DNA of 61,140 nucleotides from Desulfobacterales bacterium (GCA_028704555.1 JAQWFD010000012.1:28069-89208); one strand, 5' to 3'. Counted from the first letter of the stretch, positions 27,770-37,729 are shown. Numbers and translations are program-made. Notes: generated by a model not told the origin, from the letters alone.

Positions 27770-28624
27770 CTATACCCGGCTGCCGCTCCATCTCAGCTTA
27801 GCCTTTAAAACGTCAAAATAGTGACGATTCGGCATGGCCATCATATGGACCGGATGGGGGCTTTTTGTAATGATAATCGTGTCCCTTTCGTCAATTTCAA
27901 GGCCGGTCTGACCGTCAAAGGTCATCATGATATCAGATGATTTTTCGGACAGCCGGATTTCGATTTTGACCGAATCCGGAACAATTAAGGGCCGGTTGGT
28001 CAATGTGAACGGACAGATGGGGGTCATGATAATTCCGGGTACTGCAGGATGAATGACAGGGCCGCCCGCAGCCAGCGAGTATGCCGTGGATCCGGTTGGC
28101 GTGGCAACAATCAGACCGTCTGCCCGGTATGCGGTCAGGAAGTGATTGTTGATATAGGTTTTAATATAGGACAGTCGGGCAAGAGCCCCCTTGTTGATCA
28201 CGATATCATTCAGAACGGTTTCCCGGGCAAAATCTTCTCCCTCCCGGAGGACATTGACCCGAAGCCGCATTCTGTGTTTGATAGTAAATTGGTTGTTTAA
28301 AATGGCCTGAGCGGACGAAAACAGGTCGTTGGCAGACGTTTCGGCTAGAAAGCCGACTTCGCCGAATTTGATCCCGTGGATGGGGATGTCCTGATCCCCG
28401 ATCCAGTTAACCGCGCTTAAAAACGTCCCATCTCCTCCAAGCACAAATACACAGATTAAATCGGACGGTGCAGCTGAAAGGTGTCTGTTCGCCAGTTGGC
28501 GGCTGGGAGGTATGCTTTCTTCACGGACAACCTCATAGCCTTTATCGCGCAGCCACAGCTGAAAATCATCAGCCTTTTTACAGGCGTTTTTGTCAACCTT
28601 TACGTATAGTCCTATTTTCTTCAA
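27770..28624 (-). CDS. nadK: NAD kinase
   Basis: A 284-residue ATP-dependent kinase making NADP from NAD. The family signature GGDGTFLSA is near residue 64, followed by [13 protein letters not shown] and the conserved [23 protein letters not shown] at 28624 is taken as start because GGAG lies 7 bases upstream and the resulting MKKIGLYVK is the usual family start; the open frame upstream is not NAD-kinase-like. Divergent from the first Liv operon, whose promoter lies in the shared 250-base gap. Confidence 0.93.
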   Translation of the reverse strand: MKKIGLYVKVDKNACKKADDFQLWLRDKGYEVVREESIPPSRQLANRHLSAAPSDLICVFVLGGDGTFLSAVNWIGDQDIPIHGIKFGEVGFLAETSANDLFSSAQAILNNQFTIKHRMRLRVNVLREGEDFARETVLNDIVINKGALARLSYIKTYINNHFLTAYRADGLIVATPTGSTAYSLAAGGPVIHPAVPGIIMTPICPFTLTNRPLIVPDSVKIEIRLSEKSSDIMMTFDGQTGLEIDERDTIIITKSPHPVHMMAMPNRHYFDVLKAKLRWSGSRV

Positions 28625-28773
28625 GTTTTGACTCCGATGCAATTTGCATGAAACGCAGACGATGCAAACAGTATATAACTTGCTGAATGGATGGTTGCCT
28701 TGATCCATCTGCCTCTTATTACAAATATAATTTACGTACAGCAAGATGTTTTTATAATGAAAAAGCTTTTATC

Positions 28774-28802
28774 TTGACGCATTTAACACATATTATTATA
28801 GT
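28774..28802 (+). promoter_or_regulatory. Sigma-70 promoter of the first Liv operon
   Basis: TTGACG and TATAGT with an exact 17-base AT-rich spacer, 75 bases before the receptor gene. One of the two best promoters in the window. Confidence 0.75.
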
Positions 28803-28876
28803 ATGAAACTTATAAAAGTTATTAGGTGTGCGTGAGTTACCAAATTTATAACATATAAGAGAGAGGAGTCAAGACG

Positions 28877-30007
28877 ATGAAACCAAATTTGAAAAAATTG
28901 GTTTTGATTGGGGGCATGGTAGGGAGTTTTTTTCTGATGATATCAAGTCCAGGATTTGCGGCCGATACCATTAAAATCGGAGTGCCCGGTGCCCACAGTG
29001 GTGATCTGGCCTCTTATGGGCTTCCGTCAGTCAAGGCAGCTGAACTGGTGGTGAAGAAAGTCAACGCCAAAGGCGGGATTCTGGGCAAACAAATTGAACT
29101 TCTGGTTGAAGACGATGTGTGTAAACCCGAAGTTGCCACCAACACGGCAACCAAACTTTTGTCTCAGGGCGTTGATATCGTGATGGGGCACATCTGCAGC
29201 GGCGCTACCAAGGCAGCGCTGGGTATTTATAAGGATTCAAAAATTATCTGCATGTCACCGTCGGCCACTACTCCGGATCTGACTCAAAGCGGAGAATACC
29301 CGAATTTTTTCAGAACGATTGCTTCCGATGATGCTCAGGCAAAAATCCAGACGGACTTTGCTATCGATGTGCTGAAAGCAAAGAAGATTGCCGTTCTGCA
29401 TGATAAGGGCGATTATGGAAAAGGTCTGGCCGAGTTCGCAAAAGGATTTATTGAAAAATCCGGTAAGGCCGAACTGGTGCTGTTTGAAGGTGTTACTCCC
29501 GGAGCAGTGGATTATTCGGCCGTTGTTCAGAAGCTCAGACGTTCCGGGGCCGATGCCGTTATTTTTGGCGGTTATCATCCGGAAGCATCGAAAATCGTTA
29601 TGCAGATGCGAAAGAAAAAGATGAAAACCCCCTTTATTTCAGATGATGGCGTAAAGGATGACACGTTCATCAAGGTCGCCGGCAAATATGCAGAGGGCGT
29701 TTATGCCACAGGCCCCCAGGATGTTTCCAGCAATGCCATGGCCATAGCGGCGATTGAAGAACATCGAGCAGAATATAACTCGGATCCGGGGGCATTTTTT
29801 CTTAATGCCTATACGGCTACCCTGGCCCTGGTCAATGGCATTGAAAAAGCCGGCAGTACGGATTATGATGCCGTTATAAAGGCATTGAGAACCGAATATG
29901 TGGATACCCCGTTCGGGAAAATCCGGTTTGATGAAAAAGGTGATGCCATCGGAGTTGGCTTTGCCATCTATCAGGTACAAAATGGCACTTATGTCGAAAT
30001 CAAGTAG
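28877..30007 (+). CDS. Branched-chain amino-acid-type ABC transporter receptor (first copy)
   Basis: A 376-residue periplasmic binding protein of the LivJ/LivK class (type I fold). The signal peptide ends near SSPGFAA. The mature start IKIGVPGAHSGDLASYG and GAELVVKKVNAKGG-like region (KAAELVVKKVNAKGGILG) are typical, as is VDIVMGHICSGATKAAL. Ligands of this class include branched amino acids, amides and aromatic acids; the ligand here is unknown. It is the first gene of a complete five-gene Liv operon. A strong hairpin and a 150-base inserted-looking element separate it from the permease genes. Confidence 0.92.
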   Translation: MKPNLKKLVLIGGMVGSFFLMISSPGFAADTIKIGVPGAHSGDLASYGLPSVKAAELVVKKVNAKGGILGKQIELLVEDDVCKPEVATNTATKLLSQGVDIVMGHICSGATKAALGIYKDSKIICMSPSATTPDLTQSGEYPNFFRTIASDDAQAKIQTDFAIDVLKAKKIAVLHDKGDYGKGLAEFAKGFIEKSGKAELVLFEGVTPGAVDYSAVVQKLRRSGADAVIFGGYHPEASKIVMQMRKKKMKTPFISDDGVKDDTFIKVAGKYAEGVYATGPQDVSSNAMAIAAIEEHRAEYNSDPGAFFLNAYTATLALVNGIEKAGSTDYDAVIKALRTEYVDTPFGKIRFDEKGDAIGVGFAIYQVQNGTYVEIK

Positions 30008-30031
30008 CGCGTAAGACGATCCTGCGCTGAC

Positions 30032-30061
30032 CAGGGGGGATGATCATAACTGTCCCCCCTG
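30032..30061 (+). promoter_or_regulatory. Perfect hairpin after the first Liv receptor gene
   Basis: CAGGGGGGA and TCCCCCCTG pair perfectly around a 12-base loop, 25 bases after the stop. No T-run follows, so it is more likely an mRNA-stabilising or partial termination structure that raises receptor over permease levels. Confidence 0.6.
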
Positions 30062-30130
30062 ATATTGAAATGGATATCGAAATATTGATAACAACCGTTG
30101 CATCAGATCTAAGAGCCGGTGTGATGTTAT

Positions 30131-30280
30131 GGGCTCGTTCAAAAATAACTTTACATTATAAGCGCCGATGCATCCTGCCCGGCTGCGTTGCGAAAGCCTT
30201 GAATGTGTCGGAGTGTGCGTTATCGTGTCTTGACAGACAGGTGCCTTGATACATAAGCGAATTTATTTTTGAGCGAACCC
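30131..30280. repeat. 150-base element with inverted ends inside the liv operon
   Basis: The left end GGGCTCGTTCAAAAATAA and the right end, read inward as GGGTTCGCTCAAAAATAA, match at 16 of 18 positions. The interior has no coding sequence. It lies between receptor and permease genes and ends 21 bases before the livH start, so it must be read through by the operon transcript. Confidence 0.7.
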
Positions 30281-30301
30281 TAAGGAGCCGAGAGAGTTAA
30301 G

Positions 30302-31204
30302 ATGGATTATTTTCTGGAGCTTTTCCTTGGAGGCCTTACCCGCGGGAGTATATATGCACTGATAGCCCTGGGCTATACCATGGTGTACGGAATCATCGAG
30401 CTGATTAATTTCGCTCATGGTGAAATCTATATGCTCGGTGCTTTTACGGCGCTTATCGCTGCCAGTATTTTCAATATGATGGGATTGAATTATGTGGTGG
30501 TTTTTCTGCTGGCAACGGCACTGGCCATTATTTATTCGGCTGCCTACGGGTATACGGTGGAAAAGATTGCGTATAAACCCCTTCGGCATGCCCCGCGACT
30601 GTCCCCTTTAATCAGTGCAATTGGAATGTCCATGTTCCTTCAGAATTATGTGCTTCTCGCACAGACATCCGATTTTCTTCCCTTTCCCAGTCTGATTCCC
30701 GATTTCGAGTTCTGGGAACCCTATTCACACATCATTGGCACGCCCGAGTTGTTAATTCTGGTCATAACGGCCGCCGTCATGATTTTTCTGACGGTTCTTA
30801 TCAAATTTACCAAAATGGGCAAAGCCATGCGGGCTACGGCTCAGGATCGAAATATGGCCATGCTGGTAGGGATCAATGTCAACCGGGTGATTTCCACCAC
30901 CTTTGTAATCGGCTCAGCCCTTGCGGCAGTCGGTGGGGTCCTGATTGCCTCCCATATCGGAATGATCAATTTTTATATCGGTTTTATCGCCGGAATCAAA
31001 GCCTTTACTGCGGCGGTGCTGGGCGGCATCGGGAGTATCCCGGGTGCTGTTCTCGGCGGCCTGGTACTGGGTTGTACGGAGAGCTTCGCCACGGGATATG
31101 TGTCCAGCGATTATGAAGATGTATTTGCATTTCTGCTGCTGGTATTGATCCTTATCTTCCGGCCTGCCGGGATTCTTGGACGTTCCACGATCCAGAAGGT
31201 TTAA
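30302..31204 (+). CDS. livH: LivH-type ABC permease (first copy)
   Basis: A 300-residue inner-membrane permease with about eight membrane spans. It shows the LivH start GGLTRGSIYALIALGYTMVYG, the INFAHGEIYMLGAF motif and the EAA-like loop AVLGGIGSIPGAVLGGL near the C-terminus. It pairs with LivM to form the transmembrane channel of the transporter. A ribosome site AAGGAG lies upstream, just outside the 150-base element. Confidence 0.94.
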   Translation: MDYFLELFLGGLTRGSIYALIALGYTMVYGIIELINFAHGEIYMLGAFTALIAASIFNMMGLNYVVVFLLATALAIIYSAAYGYTVEKIAYKPLRHAPRLSPLISAIGMSMFLQNYVLLAQTSDFLPFPSLIPDFEFWEPYSHIIGTPELLILVITAAVMIFLTVLIKFTKMGKAMRATAQDRNMAMLVGINVNRVISTTFVIGSALAAVGGVLIASHIGMINFYIGFIAGIKAFTAAVLGGIGSIPGAVLGGLVLGCTESFATGYVSSDYEDVFAFLLLVLILIFRPAGILGRSTIQKV

Positions 31205-31260
31205 GCAGGGGAAAACGGCATTTGTTCTTTAATTCTCATACAGTATGTTGGAAATGAAAA

Positions 31261-32490
31261 TTGATAAAGATTGAAGACGTTAAAAAATCATTGCTGGTCT
31301 CTGTCTGGTTTATATTTCTGACCTTTCCGATTATGGTCATCCGGGTGAACCCCATTGAAAAGATCATCCAGTGGCGATGGGATAATTTGATCATGGTGGG
31401 TGTCGGCAGTTTTATCCTTTCCTTTGTCTGGCGTTATTTGCTTGAGCGTAAGGAATTGGGTACGAATAAAGACACAGACAGTTCTGAAATATCGGTTTCA
31501 TGGTCACAGAAACTGTTTGAAGACCGGAGATTATATATTCCGACGCTTGCAGGGCTTGCCGTGTTTGTCGTGTTGTTTCCGTTTGTATTTTCCGTATACC
31601 AGATCAGTATTATGACGACGGCATTGATATATGTCGTGCTTGGGCTTGGATTGAATATCGTTGTCGGGCTTGCAGGACTTCTGGATCTGGGATATGTGGC
31701 ATTTTATGCGGTTGGCGCGTATGCCTATGCACTGTTGAATTATCATTTCGGATTGGGATTCTGGGCGGTCCTGCCGGTTGGCGCTGCGCTGGGTGCCCTG
31801 TTCGGCATTTTGCTGGGGTTTCCCGTGCTGCGGCTTCGGGGGGATTATCTGGCGATTGTTACACTGGGGTTTGGAGAAATCATCCGGCTGATTCTCGAAA
31901 ACTGGAATGAATTTTCATTCGGACCGAGCGGCATTGCCAATATTCCGAGACCCGGCTTCTTCGGCCTGGAGCTGTCTCTGGAAACCGCAAATATTTACAT
32001 GTACTTTTTGATGATCGCGTTGGCGTTGTTTACGATCGCGGTGGTTAACCGGTTGCAGAATTCCAGGATCGGACGTGCCTGGATTGCGCTTCGTGAGGAT
32101 GAAATTGCATGTCAGGCCATGGGGATCGACAAAACCAGAACAAAATTGACGGCATTTGCATTGGGTGCGACATGGGCCGGTATGATGGGCGTTATTTTTG
32201 CCGCAAAAACAACTTTTATCAACCCGGCCAGTTTTACTTTTCTTGAATCCGCCATGATCCTGTCCATTGTGGTCCTGGGCGGTATGGGGTCCATCACCGG
32301 GGTGATCCTGGGCGCGTTGCTTCTCATTCTTCTGCCTGAATATCTTCGAGCCTTTTCTGATTACCGGATGATTCTTTTCGGTGCTGCCATGGTGGTGATG
32401 ATGGTATTTCGTCCTCAGGGCATCATCAGCAATGTCCGTCGGAGGTATCAATTTAAAGGGTCATCTCAATCCGGAGATGCTCAGCCGTAG
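31261..32490 (+). CDS. livM: LivM-type ABC permease, long form (first copy)
   Basis: A 409-residue permease. The common LivM core (about residues 115-400) contains VGLAGLLDLGYVAFYAVGAY, FPVLRLRGDYLAIVTLGFGE and VVLGGMGSITGVILGA. An extra N-terminal part of about 110 residues adds two or three membrane segments, as in E. coli LivM and unlike the 320-residue second copy. The start is TTG at 31261 because no ATG fits. It is followed by the two ATPase genes. Confidence 0.92.
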   Translation: MIKIEDVKKSLLVSVWFIFLTFPIMVIRVNPIEKIIQWRWDNLIMVGVGSFILSFVWRYLLERKELGTNKDTDSSEISVSWSQKLFEDRRLYIPTLAGLAVFVVLFPFVFSVYQISIMTTALIYVVLGLGLNIVVGLAGLLDLGYVAFYAVGAYAYALLNYHFGLGFWAVLPVGAALGALFGILLGFPVLRLRGDYLAIVTLGFGEIIRLILENWNEFSFGPSGIANIPRPGFFGLELSLETANIYMYFLMIALALFTIAVVNRLQNSRIGRAWIALREDEIACQAMGIDKTRTKLTAFALGATWAGMMGVIFAAKTTFINPASFTFLESAMILSIVVLGGMGSITGVILGALLLILLPEYLRAFSDYRMILFGAAMVVMMVFRPQGIISNVRRRYQFKGSSQSGDAQP

Positions 32491-32515
32491 ACAGGAGCTT
32501 ACGATAATAGACGAT

Positions 32516-33304
32516 ATGAAGCCGATACTGGAAGTTAAAAAACTGACAATGGACTTTGGCGGGCTGCGGGCGCTGGATCATCTGGATCTGGATATCAACA
32601 AGGGTGAAATTATAGCACTGATCGGGCCGAACGGCGCAGGGAAAACAACCTTTTTCAATTGTATCACCGGAATGTATATACCCACCAGGGGAGATATTCT
32701 CATCTCTCCGCCCGGTAAACAAACCCAGCGCATTAACGGACTTAAACCGAATAAAATTACAGAAAAGGGGATGGCCCGCACGTTTCAGAATATCCGGTTG
32801 TTTCCGACCATGACGGTTTTGGAAAATGTTATGGTCGGGCGGCATTGCCGCGCACGGGCGGGTATTATCGGCGCGATATTCAAGGGGCCCTCCACCCGGC
32901 TTGAAGAACAGAACATAGTCGATATCAGTTATCACATGATCGAGAGGGTGGGGCTGTCTTCATTTGTAAATGAACAGGCTAAAAATCTTCCTTACGGCGC
33001 CCAAAGACGCCTCGAAATCGCCAGAGCTATGGCGACAGATCCGTTTTTGATACTGCTGGATGAACCGGCAGCCGGAATGAATCCGCTGGAAACACGGGAA
33101 CTGGTTGAGTTGATTACCAGCATTCGTGAAACTGAAGGCTTTACGATTCTTTTGATCGAGCATGATATGAAACTGGTCATGAGTTTGTCCGACCGGATTT
33201 TCGTGATGGATTACGGGAGGAAAATCGCGCAGGGCACGCCCGAAGAGATCAGGAATAATCCGCAAGTGATCAAGGCTTACCTCGGGGACGAGATTTATGC
33301 TTAA
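32516..33304 (+). CDS. livG: LivG-type ABC ATPase (first copy)
   Basis: A 262-residue nucleotide-binding subunit. Walker A is GPNGAGKTT, the Q-loop region is ARTFQNIRLFPTMTVLENVM, the LivG-type ABC signature is LPYGAQRRLEIARAMA, and Walker B is FLILLDEPAAGMN. The C-terminal GTPEEIRNNPQVIKAYLG is typical of LivG. ATG at 32516 is chosen because it gives the family start; the frame is open further upstream into livM, and the ribosome site is not strong. It overlaps livF by 8 bases. Confidence 0.93.
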   Translation: MKPILEVKKLTMDFGGLRALDHLDLDINKGEIIALIGPNGAGKTTFFNCITGMYIPTRGDILISPPGKQTQRINGLKPNKITEKGMARTFQNIRLFPTMTVLENVMVGRHCRARAGIIGAIFKGPSTRLEEQNIVDISYHMIERVGLSSFVNEQAKNLPYGAQRRLEIARAMATDPFLILLDEPAAGMNPLETRELVELITSIRETEGFTILLIEHDMKLVMSLSDRIFVMDYGRKIAQGTPEEIRNNPQVIKAYLGDEIYA

Positions 33305-34004
33305 ACTTAGTAATATCAATACGTTCTATGGAAATATACACGCGTTAAAAAATGTTACCCTTGAAATTGGCGAAGGCGAGATTATTACGCTGATCGGTGC
33401 CAACGGTGCCGGGAAAACGACAACGCTGATGTCCATATCGGGGCTGGTTCCTGCCAGATCCGGAGAGATTATTTTCGAAGGGCAGGGTATCCACAAAATT
33501 GCTCCGGAACAGATTGTGGCCCGCGGGCTTTGCCATGTTCCTGAAGGGCGGCATATTTTTCCTTTTCTTACGGTGATGGAAAATCTGGACATGGGGGCGT
33601 TTTTGAGAAAAGACAAGGAAAATATAAAAAAGGATTTAAACTATATTTTTGATCTGTTTCCAATTCTTGCGGAGCGGAAAAATCAGCCGGGCGGTACGTT
33701 GAGCGGCGGAGAGCAGCAGATGCTGGCCATATCCCGGGCATTGATGACAAAGCCCAAACTGCTTCTGCTCGATGAACCCTCACTGGGGCTTGCCCCGTTG
33801 ATTGTGCTTCAGATATTTGAAATAATAAAAAAAATTAATATTGAGAACAATACGACCATATTCCTGGTAGAGCAAAATGCCAACATGGCGCTGAAAGTTG
33901 CCAACCGGGGATATGTCATGGAAAACGGCCGCATCACGCTGGCGGATACCGCTGAAAATCTCGTGACGGATGAAGATGTGAAAAAAGCCTATCTGGGGCT
34001 GTAA
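33297..34004 (+). CDS. livF: LivF-type ABC ATPase (first copy)
   Basis: A 235-residue second ATPase of the same transporter. Walker A GANGAGKTTT, the conserved VPEGRHIFPFLTVMENL, signature GTLSGGEQQMLAISRALM and Walker B LLLLDEPSLGLAP are all intact. The start lies inside the livG end, so translation is coupled. It ends the operon; the convergent pncB gene stops 47 bases away with no clear terminator between. Confidence 0.94.
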   Translation: MLKLSNINTFYGNIHALKNVTLEIGEGEIITLIGANGAGKTTTLMSISGLVPARSGEIIFEGQGIHKIAPEQIVARGLCHVPEGRHIFPFLTVMENLDMGAFLRKDKENIKKDLNYIFDLFPILAERKNQPGGTLSGGEQQMLAISRALMTKPKLLLLDEPSLGLAPLIVLQIFEIIKKINIENNTTIFLVEQNANMALKVANRGYVMENGRITLADTAENLVTDEDVKKAYLGL

Positions 34005-34051
34005 GGGCCTTGGTCCTGCATTAGCCCCAGATCCACATCGGATGATCCGTA

Positions 34052-35377
34052 TCAGACGATATCCTGAAGCCGTTTCAGTCGCGTGCTGAGGTGTACCGGG
34101 TATACTTTCTTGCAGGTTTTGAATCGATCGTCAAGTTTTGAGAAATTCTGCTTGAATCGTCCCCGAATGGTTTGAAGCGGCGGAATCGGCGCCACTATTT
34201 TGCCGTTTTCCATAATGGTTTCGAGCAATGGCTCGGTCCCCTCTATTATGTCATCCCGAAGACCGATAGTATCTTCAGCGTAAAAACCGTTTGGATCATA
34301 TTTTCTGAAAAGTTGTTTCTCTCCGGCCAGTGTAATTTTCTCTGAACTGAGCTTTCTTACATTGCGGTCTTTGTATCGAACCATTTTATATACGATGTCC
34401 AGATAGGGCGCATCGGCGGAAACACCCATTTTGGTCCCGACGCCAAAGGCATCTATTCTGGCGCCTCTGGCCAGAACATCTGTTATCTTGAATTCATCAA
34501 ACCCGCTGCTGACAAAAATTTTTACATTCGGTAAACCTTCCTCATCAAGAATGGCTCGAACCTGCTGGCTTAATTCGGTCATATCTCCGCTGTCAAGGCG
34601 CACCCCGATGAGGTGATGGCCATGCTGCTGCATGTGTTTTGCAACTCTGGCCGCATTTCTTGCACCTTCAAGCGTATCATAGGTGTCAATCAGGAATACG
34701 GACGCATCGGGGAATGTTTTATAGAATGCCTGAAACGCATCAATTTCACTTTCAAAAGCCGTGACAAAAGAGTGTGCCATGGTACCGGAGAGGGGAATAT
34801 CGTAGAGCTTTCCGGCCAGAACATTGCTCGTGGAATTAAAGCCGGCCAGGTACGTGCTTCGGGCTACTTTGTTGCCGGCATCCTGCCCCTGGGTTCTGCG
34901 GAGGGAAAAATCAAGCAGCGGTCGTCCCTTTGCCGCATGAATACATCTGGCCGCTTTGGTGGCAATCATAGTCTGGAACCCGATCGTATTGAGAATAAAG
35001 GTCTCCAGAAGTTGGGCTTCGATGATCGGCGCGCTGATTTCCAGTATGGGTTCGTTGGGGAAAAAAATAGTGCCCTCAGCCATGGCGCGCAACTGGCCGG
35101 TAAAGCGCAGATCGGTCAGATAGGACAGAAAATCAGCTGAAAAAAGGTCGGTTTCTTTCAGGTAGGCAATTTCACAGTCGTTAAAATGAAAATTATTCAG
35201 TTCATCGACAACCTGTTCGAGGCCGGCGGCTACAAAATAGCTTCTGAGCATGGGTTGATTCCGGATAAACACGGAAAATGTCGCAGAATCAAAGACATGG
35301 TGATCAAAATAACTGGCGGCCATGGTCAGTTCATAAAAATCGGTAAACAAAGGCCCTATCGTGTGTGTTCGTGTCAT
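34052..35377 (-). CDS. pncB: Nicotinate phosphoribosyltransferase
   Basis: A 441-residue enzyme converting nicotinate and PRPP to nicotinate mononucleotide in the Preiss-Handler NAD salvage route. It starts with GPLFTDFYELTMAASYF, has the DFSLRRTQGQDAG segment, the catalytic-His motif GTMAHSFVTAFESE and the phosphate-binding VRLDSGDMTELS. Its ATG overlaps the pncA stop by 4 bases, so the two are translationally coupled. NAD kinase, about 5.4 kb away, uses the product NAD. Confidence 0.9.
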   Translation of the reverse strand: MTRTHTIGPLFTDFYELTMAASYFDHHVFDSATFSVFIRNQPMLRSYFVAAGLEQVVDELNNFHFNDCEIAYLKETDLFSADFLSYLTDLRFTGQLRAMAEGTIFFPNEPILEISAPIIEAQLLETFILNTIGFQTMIATKAARCIHAAKGRPLLDFSLRRTQGQDAGNKVARSTYLAGFNSTSNVLAGKLYDIPLSGTMAHSFVTAFESEIDAFQAFYKTFPDASVFLIDTYDTLEGARNAARVAKHMQQHGHHLIGVRLDSGDMTELSQQVRAILDEEGLPNVKIFVSSGFDEFKITDVLARGARIDAFGVGTKMGVSADAPYLDIVYKMVRYKDRNVRKLSSEKITLAGEKQLFRKYDPNGFYAEDTIGLRDDIIEGTEPLLETIMENGKIVAPIPPLQTIRGRFKQNFSKLDDRFKTCKKVYPVHLSTRLKRLQDIV

Positions 35378-35895
35378 TGGATTGTAGCTCCGTAAGTCTG
35401 TTTCATTCGTTTCAAAGCAAATTCATGAAAATTAGGATCAAAGTCGGCCACCCCATCTGCCGGTACGATGACAAAATAATCTCGATTGGCCAAACCACCG
35501 ACCGTATCCATTATACATATGGATGTGCATACACCCACCACCTCTACTTCGTTTATATCGGATGATTTGAGCACCTGATCCAGATCGGTTCCATAAAATC
35601 CGCTGTAGCGCTTTTTGGGAATGACTTTTTCCCCTGAGACAGGGGCCAGTTCCCTGATAATCTGATTTCCCCAGGTGCCCTTGACGCAGTGCGGCGGAAA
35701 TTTTTCAAATTCCTTATCGTCCGGGTCATGGGTATCCTGCAGAAAAATAATCAGATCCGCCTGCTGCCTGTGAGTGTTGAGCCGCTGCTGAATAAATGGA
35801 ATAATTTTTCTTGAGGATTCACCGCAGTAGAGGCTTCCGTTTTCATTCATAAAATCATTCAGCATATCAACAATGACAAGCGCTCTTTTCGGCAT
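35374..35895 (-). CDS. pncA: Nicotinamidase (isochorismatase-family cysteine hydrolase)
   Basis: A 173-residue hydrolase. The catalytic triad candidates are Asp in VIVDMLNDFM (about residue 10), Lys in the HCVKGTWGNQ region and Cys in GVCTSICIMDTV near 133. Family members hydrolyse nicotinamide to nicotinate or related amides. The 4-base ATGA overlap with pncB makes the nicotinamidase role strong by context. GGAGAC lies just upstream of the ATG. Confidence 0.85.
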   Translation of the reverse strand: MPKRALVIVDMLNDFMNENGSLYCGESSRKIIPFIQQRLNTHRQQADLIIFLQDTHDPDDKEFEKFPPHCVKGTWGNQIIRELAPVSGEKVIPKKRYSGFYGTDLDQVLKSSDINEVEVVGVCTSICIMDTVGGLANRDYFVIVPADGVADFDPNFHEFALKRMKQTYGATIQ

Positions 35896-36233
35896 AAAGT
35901 CTCCTTATACATGTGAGGCAAAAAAAGGGGGGCAGAACTGACAAAAATACTGTATTACGGAATTGAAAATGGAGTCATCCGGCGGTTGAAAACCGGAAAG
36001 CCATTCTGGCGATGGGAGATGAGTACCTGATCCAATGTGCGGTTTGACGAAACTCCTTATGAATACTGTTATATCAGCAGGTTAAAAACAAATCAACGGG
36101 ATGAAAACTTCAAGCAGGCTGATGGCCTGAAACGACCATTTCCTGAAATGACCATTTATGGATGGACGCTATCCATGATTCTAAAAGAACAGATTAAGTC
36201 AGCAGCAGCTGTCCCGGCAGGTGGATACTGCCT
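35896..36233. other. Gap between pncA and the second Liv operon
   Basis: 338 bases containing the pncA leader and the end of the liv operon. A 75-codon plus-strand frame is not protein-like. No terminator or promoter stands out. Confidence 0.4.
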
Positions 36234-36956
36234 TTACGAGTCCTTTCGGCCCCTGCCCAGGTAGGCGTTCTGAACATCCGGATTTGCCAGAAGCCGGTCG
36301 GCCGAATCCTTAAGAATAATATTGCCCACTTCCATCACATAGCCTCTGTGAGCCAGTTTCAAAGCGGCCCGGGCATTTTGTTCCACCAGAACAATGGTAA
36401 CACCCGAGCTGTTAATTTCTCTGATGGTATTAAAAATGGTTTTAACCAGCAACGGAGCCAGTCCCAAACTGGGTTCATCCAGGAGCAGAATTCTGGGATG
36501 CGCCATCAGTGCGCGACCGATCGCAAGCATTTGCTGCTCCCCCCCGCTTAAGGTTCCGGCAAGCTGGTCAAATCGCTCTTCCAGAACAGGGAAAAGTGCA
36601 TAAATCCATTTCAGGGTTTTATTGGCTTTTGCCGTGTCGCGAGAGAGAAATCCGCCCAGAATGAGATTTTCTTTAACGGTCAATGTGCCGAATATACGGC
36701 GGCCTTCAGGCGCCTGAGCAATGCCGCCGGCTACGATTTTGTGGGCGGGCAATGGATTTAATGAGGCGCCGTCAAAAAAAATAGTCCCTTCACTCGGTTT
36801 TACCAACCCGCTGATGGCCATCAGGGTGGTGGATTTTCCGGCGCCGTTGGCGCCAAGGATAGTGACGATTTCCCCCTCGTCTACTTCCAGGTCGACCCCG
36901 TGAAGTGCCTCCACATTGCCGTATTTAACGTGCAGATTTTCTATTTTCAGGAGCAT
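36234..36956 (-). CDS. livF: LivF-type ABC ATPase (second copy)
   Basis: A 240-residue ATPase with Walker A GANGAGKSTT, APEGRRIFGTLTVKENL, signature GTLSGGEQQMLAIGRALM and Walker B ILLLDEPSLGLAP. It is the last gene of the second Liv operon, 8 bases after livG. Close in sequence to the first copy but clearly diverged, so the two operons are not a recent duplication. Confidence 0.94.
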   Translation of the reverse strand: MLLKIENLHVKYGNVEALHGVDLEVDEGEIVTILGANGAGKSTTLMAISGLVKPSEGTIFFDGASLNPLPAHKIVAGGIAQAPEGRRIFGTLTVKENLILGGFLSRDTAKANKTLKWIYALFPVLEERFDQLAGTLSGGEQQMLAIGRALMAHPRILLLDEPSLGLAPLLVKTIFNTIREINSSGVTIVLVEQNARAALKLAHRGYVMEVGNIILKDSADRLLANPDVQNAYLGRGRKDS

Positions 36957-36964
36957 GTCGGTAT

Positions 36965-37729
36965 TTATTCCTCATCTGAACCCAAATATGCCTCAATCAC
37001 TTTCGGATCGGTCTTGACAGTTTCCGGGGTGCCTTCGGCAATTTTTGATCCGTATTCCAATACAACAATGTGTTCACAGGCCTGCATGACGAGGTTCATG
37101 TCGTGCTCGATCAGCAGGACCGTAACCCCCCGGTCCCGAATCTGCCGGATCAGCGATATCAGTTGGGAGGTCTCATGATTGTTCATTCCGCCGGCCGGTT
37201 CATCCAGTATCACCAGCCGCGGTTCTGTCGCCATGGCCCGTGCAATTTCCAGCAGCCTTTGTTTGCCGTAGGAAAGATTTTTGGCAAGCTGCTGAACCTG
37301 GTCTTTGAGTCCGACAAAAGCAATTTCCTCAAGTGCACCCGCCAGCGCCTGCTTTTCTTCCCTTTTCTGTGAAGGCAGTTGCAGCATCGCGGCAATGGGG
37401 CCCGATTTCATTCGGCAGTGGTATCCGGCCAGAACATTTTCCAGTGATGAGAGATTCTGAAAGAGGCGTATCGTTTGAAATGTCCGTGCAATGCCCAGGG
37501 AAACGATTCGGTTGGGCTGCAGATTGGTAATCGGGTTGCCGTTGAATATGATTTGTCCCTTATCCGGTCTGTAATTTCCGGTAATCAGGTTAAAGACAGT
37601 AGTTTTCCCGGCTCCGTTGGGGCCGATCAACCCGACGATAGAATTTTCCATGACATCAAAGGATACATTGCTGACAGCCATCAGGCCGCCAAACGATTTT
37701 GTGACATGGCTCAGTTGCAACAGGCTCAT
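36965..37729 (-). CDS. livG: LivG-type ABC ATPase (second copy)
   Basis: A 254-residue ATPase: Walker A GPNGAGKTTV, ARTFQTIRLFQNLSSLENVL, signature LSYGKQRLLEIARAMA, Walker B LVILDEPAGGMNNHE. The C-terminal AEGTPETVKTDPKVIEAYLG is the normal LivG tail. Its start overlaps the livM stop by 4 bases. Confidence 0.94.
   Translation of the reverse strand: MSLLQLSHVTKSFGGLMAVSNVSFDVMENSIVGLIGPNGAGKTTVFNLITGNYRPDKGQIIFNGNPITNLQPNRIVSLGIARTFQTIRLFQNLSSLENVLAGYHCRMKSGPIAAMLQLPSQKREEKQALAGALEEIAFVGLKDQVQQLAKNLSYGKQRLLEIARAMATEPRLVILDEPAGGMNNHETSQLISLIRQIRDRGVTVLLIEHDMNLVMQACEHIVVLEYGSKIAEGTPETVKTDPKVIEAYLGSDEE

Noticed and set aside
30041..30052. TGATCATAACTG in the loop of the Liv hairpin, matching the end of TIR family 1
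   Set aside because: Only 12 bases match and no second end or internal block is present; probably chance.
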